Shown here one piece after another: positions 42,992 to 51,300 of a stretch of 64,000 nt of DNA; within the stretch, counting starts at the first letter, position 1; each line of letters starts with the position of its first letter. Origin of the DNA: Paractinoplanes pyxinae (GTDB lineage: Bacteria > Actinomycetota > Actinomycetes > Mycobacteriales > Micromonosporaceae); contig NZ_JAPNTZ010000007.1 of NCBI RefSeq assembly GCF_026626335.1, positions 62,001 through 126,000 of the forward strand. The letters run 5' to 3'. The translations under genes and the position numbers were made by a program. The notes beneath the pieces are model-generated. The model worked only from the letters and a program-made list of their open reading frames with translations. It was not told the DNA's origin and searched no databases.

Positions 42992-43751
42992 CGAAGTCGA
43001 CCACCAGCCGGGCCGTCACCTCAGGCGCGTCCAGGTGCACGTCGTGGCCCGCACCCGGCACCACCACCAGGCGATCGGGCGCCATGCGCTCCACCTCGGC
43101 GTCCGGCATCGTGCCGTTCTCGCCGCGGATCAGCAGCGTGGGCATTGTCAGGCTCGCCCACTCGGTCCAGCGCGCGGTGGCCGCGACCTCGGCTATGGCG
43201 GCCTTCATCACGTCGGGGTCGAAGCGCGGCCAGAGCCCGTCGGCGCGGTGGTCGAGGTCGGCGACCCAGGCCTCGGTGATCGCCCGTGGCCCCAGGAAAG
43301 CGCGGGCCGCTGCCTCGTCGGCGAACGGCACCGGCCACGAGGCGAAATAGGCGCGCAGCTTCTCCGGGTAGCCGCCGGCCGAAGGGCCGGAGTCGGCCGA
43401 GCCGCCCACGCCGCCCTCGATCATCACGAGCCCGCGCACCCGATCGGGCGCGGCCGCCGCGGTCAGCATCGCGGTGTGCGCGCCCATGGACTGCCCGACC
43501 AGCCACGCCGGCTCGTCCATCAGGGCAAGCACGTCGGAGACGTACGCCGTACGGGACAGATCTTCGACCCGGCCCGAGTTGAAGCCGTGGCCGCACTGGT
43601 CGGGGACGACCACCCGATGACCGGCCTCGATCAGCGATTGGGCCAGCGGCGCCATCTCGGCCGCGCTGCCGGCCAGGCCGTGCAACAGCACGACGAGCGG
43701 ACCGGTGCCGCCGCTCAGGACAGCGGGACTGCTGCGGACGAGCGTGGTCAC
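42978..43751 (-). CDS. Alpha/beta hydrolase
   Basis: 257-residue hydrolase. LVVLLHGLAGSAAEMAPLAQ gives the oxyanion hole, WLVGQSMGAHTAML the nucleophile elbow (GQSMG), LLIRGENGTMPDAE the acid region and VPGAGHDVHLDAPE the catalytic His. GTG start at 43751, two bases after the arfB stop, so co-transcribed. Substrate unknown. The long in-frame ORF reading upstream into arfB is a shadow. Confidence 0.87.
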   Translation of the reverse strand: MTTLVRSSPAVLSGGTGPLVVLLHGLAGSAAEMAPLAQSLIEAGHRVVVPDQCGHGFNSGRVEDLSRTAYVSDVLALMDEPAWLVGQSMGAHTAMLTAAAAPDRVRGLVMIEGGVGGSADSGPSAGGYPEKLRAYFASWPVPFADEAAARAFLGPRAITEAWVADLDHRADGLWPRFDPDVMKAAIAEVAATARWTEWASLTMPTLLIRGENGTMPDAEVERMAPDRLVVVPGAGHDVHLDAPEVTARLVVDFVSGG

Positions 43752-43753
43752 GG

Positions 43754-44182
43754 TCAGTCGTTGGGGTAGGAGCGACGGTTCTTCTTGGTCTCGCCGCGGC
43801 GCTTCTTCTCGGCTATGCGGCGTTCGACCGAGCCCTTCGACGGGCGGGTGGCCCGGCGTACGCGTGGCGGCGCGGCGATGGCCGAGGCGATCAGCCCGGC
43901 CAGGCGGGCGGCCGCGGCCTCGCGATTGCGCAGCTGGGAACGGTGTTCGGAGGCGGTGACAGTGAGCACACCGTGCACCAGCCGATGGCCCAGCCGTTCG
44001 ACCGCCCGTTCCTTGAGCATGGTGGGCAGCAGGGCCGAACCGGTGAGGTCCCACGACAGTTCGACGCGGGAATCGGTGGTGTTCACCCCTTGACCGCCGG
44101 GCCCGCTGGAGCGGGAGAACCGCCACGCCAGTTCGGCCGCCGGAATGATGAGCCGATCATTGACTCGGATGTCCTCCACCAC
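43754..44182 (-). CDS. arfB: Peptidyl-tRNA hydrolase ArfB (ribosome rescue)
   Basis: Rescues ribosomes stalled on truncated mRNA by hydrolysing peptidyl-tRNA. 142 residues. SSGPGGQGVNTTDSRVEL contains the catalytic GGQ near residue 26. The basic C-terminal tail (RRIAEKKRRGETKKNRR) inserts into the empty mRNA channel in homologues. Start taken at GTG 44182; GTG 44179 is equally possible. Divergent from the M16 peptidase genes across 38 bp. Confidence 0.92.
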   Translation of the reverse strand: MVEDIRVNDRLIIPAAELAWRFSRSSGPGGQGVNTTDSRVELSWDLTGSALLPTMLKERAVERLGHRLVHGVLTVTASEHRSQLRNREAAAARLAGLIASAIAAPPRVRRATRPSKGSVERRIAEKKRRGETKKNRRSYPND

Positions 44183-44220
44183 GGCCCCATCCTGGCACGC
44201 TCGCAAGGCACTATGGGTGG

Positions 44221-45543
44221 GTGACGTCACCCAGCGCGCCGGTCGTCGCGACCGGCTATCCGTGGCCCATCGAAACCACGCGCCTCGACAACGGCCTGCG
44301 GGTCGTGGTCAGTGAGGACAGGACCGCCCCGGTGGTCTGCGTCAATCTCTGGTACGACGTCGGCTCACGCCATGAACCCGTGGGGCAGACAGGCTTCGCC
44401 CACCTCTTCGAGCACCTGATGTTCGAGGGTTCCCAGCACGTGGCCAAGACCGAGCACATGCGGCTGGTTCAGGGCAACGGCGGCTCGCTCAACGCGACCA
44501 CGAACCCCGACCGCACCAACTATTTCGAGACCATGCCGGCCGAGCACCTGGAGCTGGCGCTCTGGCTCGAGGCCGACCGCATGGGCGGGCTCGTTCCCGC
44601 GCTGACCCAAGAGACGCTGGACAACCAGCGCGAGGTGGTCAAGAACGAACGGCGCCAGCGGTACGAGAACGTGCCCTACGGCGACGCCTGGCTGCGGCTG
44701 CTCGCCCTGCTCTATCCCGAGGGCCACCCGTACCACCACGCCACCATCGGCTCGATGGAAGATTTGAACGCGGCCAGCCTGGAGACGTTCAAGGCGTTCC
44801 ACCAGCAGTACTACGCGCCCAACAACGCCGTACTGACCGTCGCCGGCGACGCTTCCCCGGCCGAGGTGTTCGCGCTCGCCGAGAAGTACTTCGGCCTGCT
44901 CGAGCCGGTCGCCTCGATCCCGCCCGCGCCCAGCGCCCACCTGCCCGGCCCGGCCACCTCGCCGGTCCGCGAGACGGTGACCGCGGCCGTGCCGGCGCCC
45001 CGGCTCTATCTGTCGCACCGCACCCACCAGTTCGGCACGGCCGGCTACGACGCGATCACCGTGCTGGCCGCCGTGCTCGGCAACGGCCGGGGCAGCCGGC
45101 TCTACCAGCGCCTGGCCGACGGCGCCCGGATCGCCCAGCCCGACTACATCGGCTCGTACGGTGTCGATCTGGCCCACGCCCCGGCCCCGCTCATCATCAC
45201 GGCCACGGCCAAGGACGGTGTCTCGGTCGAGACGCTGGAGGAGGGCCTGTCCGAGGTGATCGCGAGCCTGGTCACCGAGCCGGTCACGCCTGAGGAGCTG
45301 TCCCGGGCCAAGGCGCTGCTGACCACCGCGTGGTGGCGGCAGGTGTCCACGGTGGGCGGCCGGGCCGACACGTTGAGCCGCTACGCCACCCAGTTCGGCG
45401 ACGCGGCCGCCGCCGGCTACCGCCTGCCGCAGTGGCTCGCGGTCACCGCCGACGACGTGACCGAGGCCGCCGCGTACGCGCTCAAGCCCGAGTCCCGGGT
45501 CACGCTCACCTACCTGCCCGAGTCGAACGGGGAATCCGCATGA
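44221..45543 (+). CDS. M16-family zinc metallopeptidase (catalytic subunit)
   Basis: 440-residue peptidase. Near residue 60, FAHLFEHLMFEGS contains the inverted zinc motif HxxEH, and the distal Glu lies about 75 residues later in NQREVVKNERRQR. No signal peptide, so probably cytoplasmic. Overlaps the next M16 gene by 4 bp; the two form the usual active/inactive heterodimer of bacterial M16B peptidases. GTG start at 44221. Substrate unknown; processing of peptides or RiPP precursors is known for relatives. Confidence 0.92.
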   Translation: MTSPSAPVVATGYPWPIETTRLDNGLRVVVSEDRTAPVVCVNLWYDVGSRHEPVGQTGFAHLFEHLMFEGSQHVAKTEHMRLVQGNGGSLNATTNPDRTNYFETMPAEHLELALWLEADRMGGLVPALTQETLDNQREVVKNERRQRYENVPYGDAWLRLLALLYPEGHPYHHATIGSMEDLNAASLETFKAFHQQYYAPNNAVLTVAGDASPAEVFALAEKYFGLLEPVASIPPAPSAHLPGPATSPVRETVTAAVPAPRLYLSHRTHQFGTAGYDAITVLAAVLGNGRGSRLYQRLADGARIAQPDYIGSYGVDLAHAPAPLIITATAKDGVSVETLEEGLSEVIASLVTEPVTPEELSRAKALLTTAWWRQVSTVGGRADTLSRYATQFGDAAAAGYRLPQWLAVTADDVTEAAAYALKPESRVTLTYLPESNGESA

Positions 45544-46886
45544 CGCTCATCGCCACCCGCCCCGATCCGGGCGACGCCCGCCCGTACACGTTCCCCGACC
45601 TGCAGCGGGTGACCGTGGCCGGCGGCACCGTGATCGGCGCCCACCTGCCCGGCCAGGCCCTGGCCAGCGCCATGCTGCTGCTCGACGCGGGCGCCGCCCG
45701 GGAATCGGCCGGCCGCGAGGGCACGGCCACCGTGCTGGCCAAGTCGCTGGAGGAGGGCACGGCCGAGCGCGACTCCGCCGCGTACGCCATCGCCTTGGAA
45801 AGTCTCGGCGCCGAGCTGTCGCCGGGCGTCGACTGGGACACGTTCCGCGTCGGCGTCTCCGCGCCCGTCCCGCAGCTGCTCGACGCGGTCCGGCTGGCCG
45901 CCGAGGCGACGCGCACGCCGCGCCTCGACCCGGCCGACGTCAACCGGGTGCGCGACGACGAGGTGACCGCGCTGCGCATGGACTGGGCCCAGCCCGGCCC
46001 AAGGGCCGACGCCGCCCTGCGGGCCGACCTGTTCGGCGCGGCCGAGCGCTTCGGCCGCCCGATGCACGGCGATCCGGCCTCGGTGGCCGCCGTCGAGGTC
46101 GACGACGTGCTCGCCTTCCACCAGGCCTGGTTCCGCCGGCCGGGGGTGCTGCTGGTCGCGGGCGATCTGGAGACGCTCGACCTGGCCGCGCTGGGCGAGG
46201 CGGCCTTTGCCGGCACCGGGGGCGAGCCGCTGGCCGCCGAGCCGCCGCTGGGCGTGCCGGTGCGGGCCGAACGCCGGATCATCCTGGTCGACCGGCCCGG
46301 CTCGGTGCAGTCGACGCTGCGCATCGGCCACCGCGCGCCCGAGCGGGCCACGCCCGACTACGTGGCCATGACGCTGGCCGCCACGGTGCTCGGCGGCGCC
46401 TTCACGTCCCGCCTGAACCACCTGATCCGCGAGGTCAAGGGCTACACGTACGGCATCCGGGGCTCGTACGCGATGAGCCGGCGCTTCGGCCGTTTCGAGG
46501 TGGCGGCCGGGGTGCAGACCGCCGTCACGGTGCCCGCGATCGTCGACACGCTGGGCGAGATAGCCCGCACCGAGGAGTTCGGCGTGACCGAGGACGAGCT
46601 GGCGGTGGCCCGGTCGTGGCGGGCCGGTCAGCTCTCGGTCGAGATGCAGACGCCGGGCTCGATCGTGGGCGCGCTGAGCACGCTGGTCGTCCACGGCCTG
46701 CCCGACGACTACTACGCGACCCTGCGCCGGCAATACCTCGAGACGTCGCTGGCCGAGGTGTCGGCCGCGGCCGCCGCGCACCTGCGTTCCCAGGGGCTGA
46801 CGCTGGTCGTCGAGGGTGACGCCGCGGTCATCCGGGACGAGCTGGTGGCAGCCAAGATCGGTGAAGTCGTCGACTCGGAGATCTGA
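45540..46886 (+). CDS. M16-family peptidase, non-catalytic partner
   Basis: 448-residue M16 protein lacking HxxEH: the corresponding position reads GREGTATVLAKSLEEGT. It keeps the C-terminal RLNHLIREVKGYTYGIRGSY motif with the Arg/Tyr pair that contacts substrate in M16B heterodimers. ATG at 45540 overlaps the stop of the catalytic subunit. It is therefore the structural half of the protease. Confidence 0.9.
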   Translation: MTLIATRPDPGDARPYTFPDLQRVTVAGGTVIGAHLPGQALASAMLLLDAGAARESAGREGTATVLAKSLEEGTAERDSAAYAIALESLGAELSPGVDWDTFRVGVSAPVPQLLDAVRLAAEATRTPRLDPADVNRVRDDEVTALRMDWAQPGPRADAALRADLFGAAERFGRPMHGDPASVAAVEVDDVLAFHQAWFRRPGVLLVAGDLETLDLAALGEAAFAGTGGEPLAAEPPLGVPVRAERRIILVDRPGSVQSTLRIGHRAPERATPDYVAMTLAATVLGGAFTSRLNHLIREVKGYTYGIRGSYAMSRRFGRFEVAAGVQTAVTVPAIVDTLGEIARTEEFGVTEDELAVARSWRAGQLSVEMQTPGSIVGALSTLVVHGLPDDYYATLRRQYLETSLAEVSAAAAAHLRSQGLTLVVEGDAAVIRDELVAAKIGEVVDSEI

Positions 46887-46939
46887 ATCACGGCGATCTT
46901 CCCAGAGAGCGGCAAGGTAGGACCGATAGCTTTGCCGCC

Positions 46940-47950
46940 ATGACGATCACCACGACGCCGTCCGAGGTCCGGCCGGGCCGGCGGGTGAGGCGCACCGCGC
47001 TTCTCCTGCTGCTGACCCTGCCGGGCCTCGCATGGGCGGCGGTCCGGCTGCTGGGCTGGGAACAGGGTCCCCTGGTGCAGCTGGTGGCTTTTACGCCGTA
47101 CGCCGCAATGTGGTCTTTCGTCCCTCTGCTCGCCGCGCTGCTGAGCCGCAAGTGGCTGGTGGCCACCGTCGCCGCCCTGGCCACCGTGATGTTCGCCGCC
47201 GCCGTGCTGCCCCGCGCCCTGCCCGACCGCGACCAGGGACCGGCGACGGGTGTTCCGGTGACCGTCATGACGATCAACATGTTCATCGGCGCGGCCGACC
47301 CGGCGGCCGTGGTACGGCTGGTCCGCGAGAACGACGTTGCCATCCTGGCCGTGCAAGAGTTCACACCCGAGTCGGCGGCCGGGTTGCAGGCGGCCGGCAT
47401 CGACGCGCTGCTTCCCCACCACGCGCTGGCCGACGAGATCGGCACGACCGGGTCCGGGCTCTACTCCCGCTTCCCGATGACCGGGCAGGCATCGCGGCGC
47501 GGCGACGGCGGCGGCCTGCAGGACGGCAATTTGCAGGCGTACGCGACCATCCAGCCGCCCGGCGCGGGCCCGATCTTCGTCGAGTCGGCCCACCCGCTCG
47601 CGCCGTACGCGCTGCGCGCCGAGGACGCCTGGCGCGCCGACCTCGCATCAATGCCCCGCCCCGACCAGGGCGGCGTGCCCAAGCTGCTGCTCGGCGACTT
47701 CAACTCGACGCTCGACCACCAGCCGCTGCGCGACCTGATCGGGCACGGCTACCGCGACGCCGCCGACGCCACCGGCAAGGGCCTGATCGGCACCTGGGGC
47801 CCGTACGACGGTCTGCCCATTCCATCCGTGACGCTCGACCACGTCCTGGCCGACAAGCGCATCGGCGTACGCGATGTCAGCGTGCACGGGGTTTCCGGCA
47901 GCGACCACCGGGCAGTTGTCGCAACAGTCACGCTGCCGCCCGCGTCATAG
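46940..47950 (+). CDS. Membrane-anchored endonuclease/exonuclease/phosphatase-family protein (copy 1)
   Basis: 336 residues: three N-terminal transmembrane helices (about 20-38, 44-64, 68-90), then an extracytoplasmic EEP (DNase I-like) domain with TINMFIG, LAVQEFTPE (metal Glu), LLLGDFNSTLDH (Asp/Asn) and GSDHRAVVATV (catalytic DH). Substrate could be nucleic acid, phospholipid or inositol phosphate. It is followed by a close paralogue 33 bp on, sharing long identical stretches such as GYRDAADATGKGLIGTWGPY, so they arose by tandem duplication. Confidence 0.88.
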   Translation: MTITTTPSEVRPGRRVRRTALLLLLTLPGLAWAAVRLLGWEQGPLVQLVAFTPYAAMWSFVPLLAALLSRKWLVATVAALATVMFAAAVLPRALPDRDQGPATGVPVTVMTINMFIGAADPAAVVRLVRENDVAILAVQEFTPESAAGLQAAGIDALLPHHALADEIGTTGSGLYSRFPMTGQASRRGDGGGLQDGNLQAYATIQPPGAGPIFVESAHPLAPYALRAEDAWRADLASMPRPDQGGVPKLLLGDFNSTLDHQPLRDLIGHGYRDAADATGKGLIGTWGPYDGLPIPSVTLDHVLADKRIGVRDVSVHGVSGSDHRAVVATVTLPPAS

Positions 47951-47983
47951 TTGGTATGGCGTGGGGTGACTAGCCTCGCCGCC

Positions 47984-48997
47984 ATGACGATCATCAGCGC
48001 GCCGAGCGCCGGTCGCGAGGACGGCCGCCCCCGACGACGACGAAAGGCCGCGCTGACCGTGCTGTTCTGGCTGTTCATCCTGCCGTTCCTGGTGTGGGCC
48101 GTGATCCGCCTCGGCGGCTGGGAACGCGGGCCTCTGGTCCAGTTGTTGGCCTTCACCCCCTATGTCGCGGCGGCCGCCTGGGTGCCGGCAATTGTGGCGC
48201 TGGCCACCCGCCGCTGGACCGTGGCCGCGGCGGCCGTGGTGGTGGCGATCATGCTGGCCGCGGCCGTGCTGCCCCGGGCCATCCCGAACCGGGACCAAGG
48301 CTTGAAGCTGGGCGTCCAGCTCAACGTGATGACCTCGAACATGCTGTTCGGCGGGGCCGACGCGGCCACGATCGTCAAACTGGTCAGCGAGCGGGACATC
48401 GACGTGCTGGCGGTGCAAGAGTTCACCACCGAAGGCAAAGAGGCGCTGGCCGCGGCCGGGCTGGGGGCGATCCTGCCGTACTCGTCACTGGCCGACGAAC
48501 CGCAGGCGGACGGCTCCGGGCTGTACTCGCGCTACCCGATCACGTCGCCCGGCGCTCAGCGCAACGGCGGGGGCTTCATGCAGGCGTACGCGACGGTCCA
48601 GGCGCCCGAAGCCGGGCCGGTGATCGTCGAATCGGCGCACCCGCTGGCCCCGTACGCCCGCTCGGCCCTCGGCCAGTGGCGCGAGGACCTGCTGGCCGAG
48701 CCGCACGCCGACCAGAGCCAGATCCCGCGGATCCTGCTCGGCGACTTCAACGCCACCCTCGACCACGCCCCGCTGCGCGAACTGATCTCCCGCGGCTACC
48801 GCGACGCCGCCGACGCCACCGGCAAGGGCCTGATCGGCACCTGGGGCCCGTACGACGGCGACCCGATCCCACCCGTGACGATCGACCACGTGCTGGTGGA
48901 CCAGCGGATCGGCGTACGCGAGGTCAGCGTGCACCCGATCCCGAAGAGCGACCACCGCGCGATCATCGCCGTCCTCACGGTCCCCTCAGCCCGATGA
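47984..48997 (+). CDS. Membrane-anchored endonuclease/exonuclease/phosphatase-family protein (copy 2)
   Basis: 337 residues with the same plan as the preceding gene: three transmembrane helices (about 22-42, 50-68, 74-92), then the EEP domain with TSNMLFG, LAVQEFTTE, ILLGDFNATLDH and KSDHRAIIAVL. All catalytic residues are kept, so both copies may be active. ATG at 47984. It overlaps the frameshifted GNAT gene by 4 bp. Confidence 0.88.
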   Translation: MTIISAPSAGREDGRPRRRRKAALTVLFWLFILPFLVWAVIRLGGWERGPLVQLLAFTPYVAAAAWVPAIVALATRRWTVAAAAVVVAIMLAAAVLPRAIPNRDQGLKLGVQLNVMTSNMLFGGADAATIVKLVSERDIDVLAVQEFTTEGKEALAAAGLGAILPYSSLADEPQADGSGLYSRYPITSPGAQRNGGGFMQAYATVQAPEAGPVIVESAHPLAPYARSALGQWREDLLAEPHADQSQIPRILLGDFNATLDHAPLRELISRGYRDAADATGKGLIGTWGPYDGDPIPPVTIDHVLVDQRIGVREVSVHPIPKSDHRAIIAVLTVPSAR

Positions 48998-49510
48998 CCG
49001 CCACCACCCGCCTGCTCACGGTCGACGACGCAGCCGAAATGGCCGCGCAGCTGAGGGCCAACCGCGAGTTTCTGGCCCCCTGGGATCCCGACCGCTCCGA
49101 GGAGTACTTCACCGAGGAGGGGCAGAGGCGCGTACTGGCCGACCTGCTGCGGCAACACTCGGCGGGGTCCGCGCTGCCCCACGCGATCCTCCTGGACGGG
49201 CGAATCGTGGGGCGGATAGCGCTCACCAACATCGCCCGCGGCCCGTTCTTGTCGGGCACGCTCGGCTACTGGGTCGCCCAGTCCGCCAACGGCCGCGGCG
49301 TCGCCACCGCGGCGGTCGGGCGAATCGTGCGGCTGGCCTTCGACGATTAGGCTGCACCGCGTCGAGGCGGGCACGCTGGTCAACAACGCCGGCTCCCAGC
49401 GAGTGCTCGAAAACAACAAGTTCCAGCGGTACGGCTTGGCCCCTCGCTACCTGTGGATAGCCGGCGCGTGGCGCGACCATGTGCTCTTCCAGCGTCTGGC
49501 CGACGAATAA
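48994..49510 (+). pseudogene. RimJ/RimL-like GNAT acetyltransferase, frameshifted
   Basis: The first frame (48994-49350) gives a GNAT start, with TRLLTVDDAAEMAAQLRANR, LGYWVAQSANGRGVATAAVG (acetyl-CoA loop) and RIVRLAFDD, then TAG. In the +1 frame from 49352 the expected continuation is present: LHRVEAGTLVNNAGSQRVLE, then NNKFQRYGLAPRYLWIAGAW and DHVLFQRLADE to TAA at 49510. One extra base (or two missing) near 49345-49351 breaks a gene of about 172 residues. This is either a real pseudogene or a sequencing error. ATG overlaps the EEP stop by 4 bp. Confidence 0.82.
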
Positions 49511-49551
49511 ATCCGGTGCGGCGCTTCGCGGAGCCGGATTAGCATCGGGGC

Positions 49552-49611
49552 ATGAGCTTCAGTCAGCTGCGCACGACGACGCCGGGCCTTCCCGGCGTGC
49601 GTTCGCGCTGA
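49552..49611 (+). CDS. Threonine-rich leader peptide of the ThrRS-like gene
   Basis: 19-codon ORF MSFSQLRTTTPGLPGVRSR with three consecutive Thr codons (ACG ACG ACG, 49573-49581). The third Thr codon is also the first base-paired part of a hairpin, and a terminator follows before the synthetase gene. This is the layout of a transcription-attenuation leader. The ribosome-binding site is weak (ATCGGGGC), so leaderless translation is possible. Confidence 0.75.
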   Translation: MSFSQLRTTTPGLPGVRSR

Positions 49612-49660
49612 CCTGACCACAGCGCAGAAACGGCCCCGGGCGGGATGCCCGGGGCCGTTT
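49579..49660 (+). promoter_or_regulatory. Attenuator of the ThrRS-like gene
   Basis: Three stems in order: ACGCCGGG/CCCGGCGT (49579-49598), starting in the third Thr codon; GCGCTG/CAGCGC (49605-49625); and a 14-bp terminator AAACGGCCCCGGGC/GCCCGGGGCCGTTT (49628-49660). No long T-run, but the last stem is very stable. Ribosome stalling on Thr codons would open the first stem and could change folding downstream. Confidence 0.75.
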
Positions 49661-49702
49661 GCCGTGCCCGGACGTCTCGCCCCCTTCCCAAGGAGACCTC
49701 CG

Positions 49703-50875
49703 ATGGCCATCGACCACCGCAAACTCGGGCGCGAGCTCGACCTCTTCGACTCCGACCCGCTCATCGGCGCGGGACTGCCGTTCTGGCTGCCGGCCGGCGC
49801 CGCGGCCCGGCACGCCGTTGAGTCCTATCTGTACGACCTGGAACGCCGCAACGGGTACCAGCACGTGTACTCGCCGGCGCTGGGTAAACGGCAGCTCTAC
49901 GAGTTGTCGGGGCACTGGCGCAGCTTCGCCGAGGACATGTTCCCGCCGATGCCGATGGGCGGGGACGAGCTCGTGCTGCGGCCCAGCCTCTGCCCGCACC
50001 ACGCGTTGATGTACAAGTCCCGCGGACGCTCGTACCGCGACCTTCCGCTGCGGATGGGCGAGCTGGGCGGCATGTATCGGGCCGAGCGCTCGGGCGTGGT
50101 GGGTGGGCTTTCCCGCGTACGCGCCATGCAGCTCAACGACGCGCACATCTTCAGCCCGGAGTCGCAGGCCGCCGCCGAGGTGGCCGAGGTGCTGCGGCTC
50201 ATGCGCGAGGCGCACCGGGCGCTCGGCATCGAACCGTCCTCGTACCAACTGTCGCTGGGTGGCAGCAACAAGAGGGACTGGCCGGAGGCGGAACGGTTGC
50301 TGCGGGAGGCGTTGGACGGCATCGACTACGTCGAGGCGCCGGGTGAGGCCGCCTTCTACGGGCCGAAGATCGACGTGCAGATAGCCGACCCGGCCGGGCG
50401 CGAGTGGACCCTGGCCACCATCCAGGTCGACCACCATCAGCCGGCGGCGTTCGACCTGGAGTACGCGAACGCGGAGGGCGGCCGGTCGCGCCCGGTGATG
50501 ATCCACCGCAGCCTGGTCGGGTCGATGGAGCGGCTGTTCGCGCATCTGATCGAGGTGCACGAGGGTGCGTTCCCGCTCTGGTACGCCCCGGTCCAGCTCG
50601 CCGTGCTGCCGGTCGCAGAGGCGGAGGATCCGGCGGCGAACGAGCTGGCCCGGGCGGCGATCGAGGCCGGGCTGCGGGTCGAGGTGCTGCGCGACGGTTC
50701 GATCGGGGCGCGCGTCCGGTCGAGTGCCGAGCGCAAGATCCCGTACGCGGGAATGATCGGCCGCCGCGAGGCGCCGGACGGCCTGGTCGCCCTGCGGCAT
50801 CGCGACGGCCGCCGGCTGGAACCGATGCCGATCGCGGCGGCCGTCGCGCTGCTCAGCGAGGAGGCGAAACCCTAG
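49703..50875 (+). CDS. Threonyl-tRNA synthetase-like protein lacking TGS and editing domains
   Basis: 390 residues against about 660 for full ThrRS: it holds only the class II catalytic core and the anticodon-binding domain. LRPSLCPHHALMY (Cys97), NDAHIF and VMIHRSLVGSMERLF keep the three zinc/threonine ligands and motif 3; YRAERSG is motif 2. The C-terminal part VQLAVLPVAEAE onward is HGTP-anticodon-like. The missing editing domain means no correction of Ser-tRNA(Thr) in cis. ATG at 49703 after AAGGAG. The Thr-codon leader upstream supports a real ThrRS function. It may be a second, inducible ThrRS, as used for antibiotic resistance or starvation. Confidence 0.88.
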   Translation: MAIDHRKLGRELDLFDSDPLIGAGLPFWLPAGAAARHAVESYLYDLERRNGYQHVYSPALGKRQLYELSGHWRSFAEDMFPPMPMGGDELVLRPSLCPHHALMYKSRGRSYRDLPLRMGELGGMYRAERSGVVGGLSRVRAMQLNDAHIFSPESQAAAEVAEVLRLMREAHRALGIEPSSYQLSLGGSNKRDWPEAERLLREALDGIDYVEAPGEAAFYGPKIDVQIADPAGREWTLATIQVDHHQPAAFDLEYANAEGGRSRPVMIHRSLVGSMERLFAHLIEVHEGAFPLWYAPVQLAVLPVAEAEDPAANELARAAIEAGLRVEVLRDGSIGARVRSSAERKIPYAGMIGRREAPDGLVALRHRDGRRLEPMPIAAAVALLSEEAKP

Positions 50876-51236
50876 CGTCGGCCTCGATCTCGATGCGCAT
50901 CCGCGGGTCGGCCAGGCCGCACACCATCATGGTGGCGGCCGGCCGCACCTCGCCGAAGGCCCGGCGCAGCACCGGCCAGCACGGCTCGAAGTCGGCCCGC
51001 TCGGGCAGCAGATAGCGGACCCGCACGACGTCGGCCAGCGTGCAGCCGGCCTCACGCAGGGCCGCCTCGATGTTGCGCACAGCCTGTTCGGCCTGCTCGA
51101 CGACGCCGGAAGGAATGGTCATCGTCGAGTAGTCGAAGCCGGTGGTGCCGGAGACGTACACGTGGTCCCCGGCCACCACCGCCCGGGCGTACCCGATCTG
51201 CTCCTCGAAGGTGGAGCCGCTGAAGATTCTGGTCAC
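50853..51236 (-). CDS. RidA (YjgF/YER057c/UK114) family protein
   Basis: 127-residue protein from GTG 51236 (VTRIFSGSTFEEQIGYARAV). VYVSGTTGFDYSTMTIPSGV and NIEAALREAGCTLADVVRVRYLL are family features, and ATMMVCGLADPRMRIEIEADA at the end includes the region that usually holds the catalytic Arg (RMRIEIEA). RidA proteins deaminate reactive enamines made by PLP enzymes such as threonine dehydratase, which protects IlvE. Placement beside cimA and ilvE fits that. Overlaps the convergent ThrRS-like gene by 23 bp; 64 bp downstream of cimA. Confidence 0.87.
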   Translation of the reverse strand: MTRIFSGSTFEEQIGYARAVVAGDHVYVSGTTGFDYSTMTIPSGVVEQAEQAVRNIEAALREAGCTLADVVRVRYLLPERADFEPCWPVLRRAFGEVRPAATMMVCGLADPRMRIEIEADARVSPPR

Positions 51237-51300
51237 ACTGAGCCGTCCCGGTCGTGCCCTCCTGGCCCTGCGCCCGCTCCGCTTGCTTCGGTGCAGTCGG

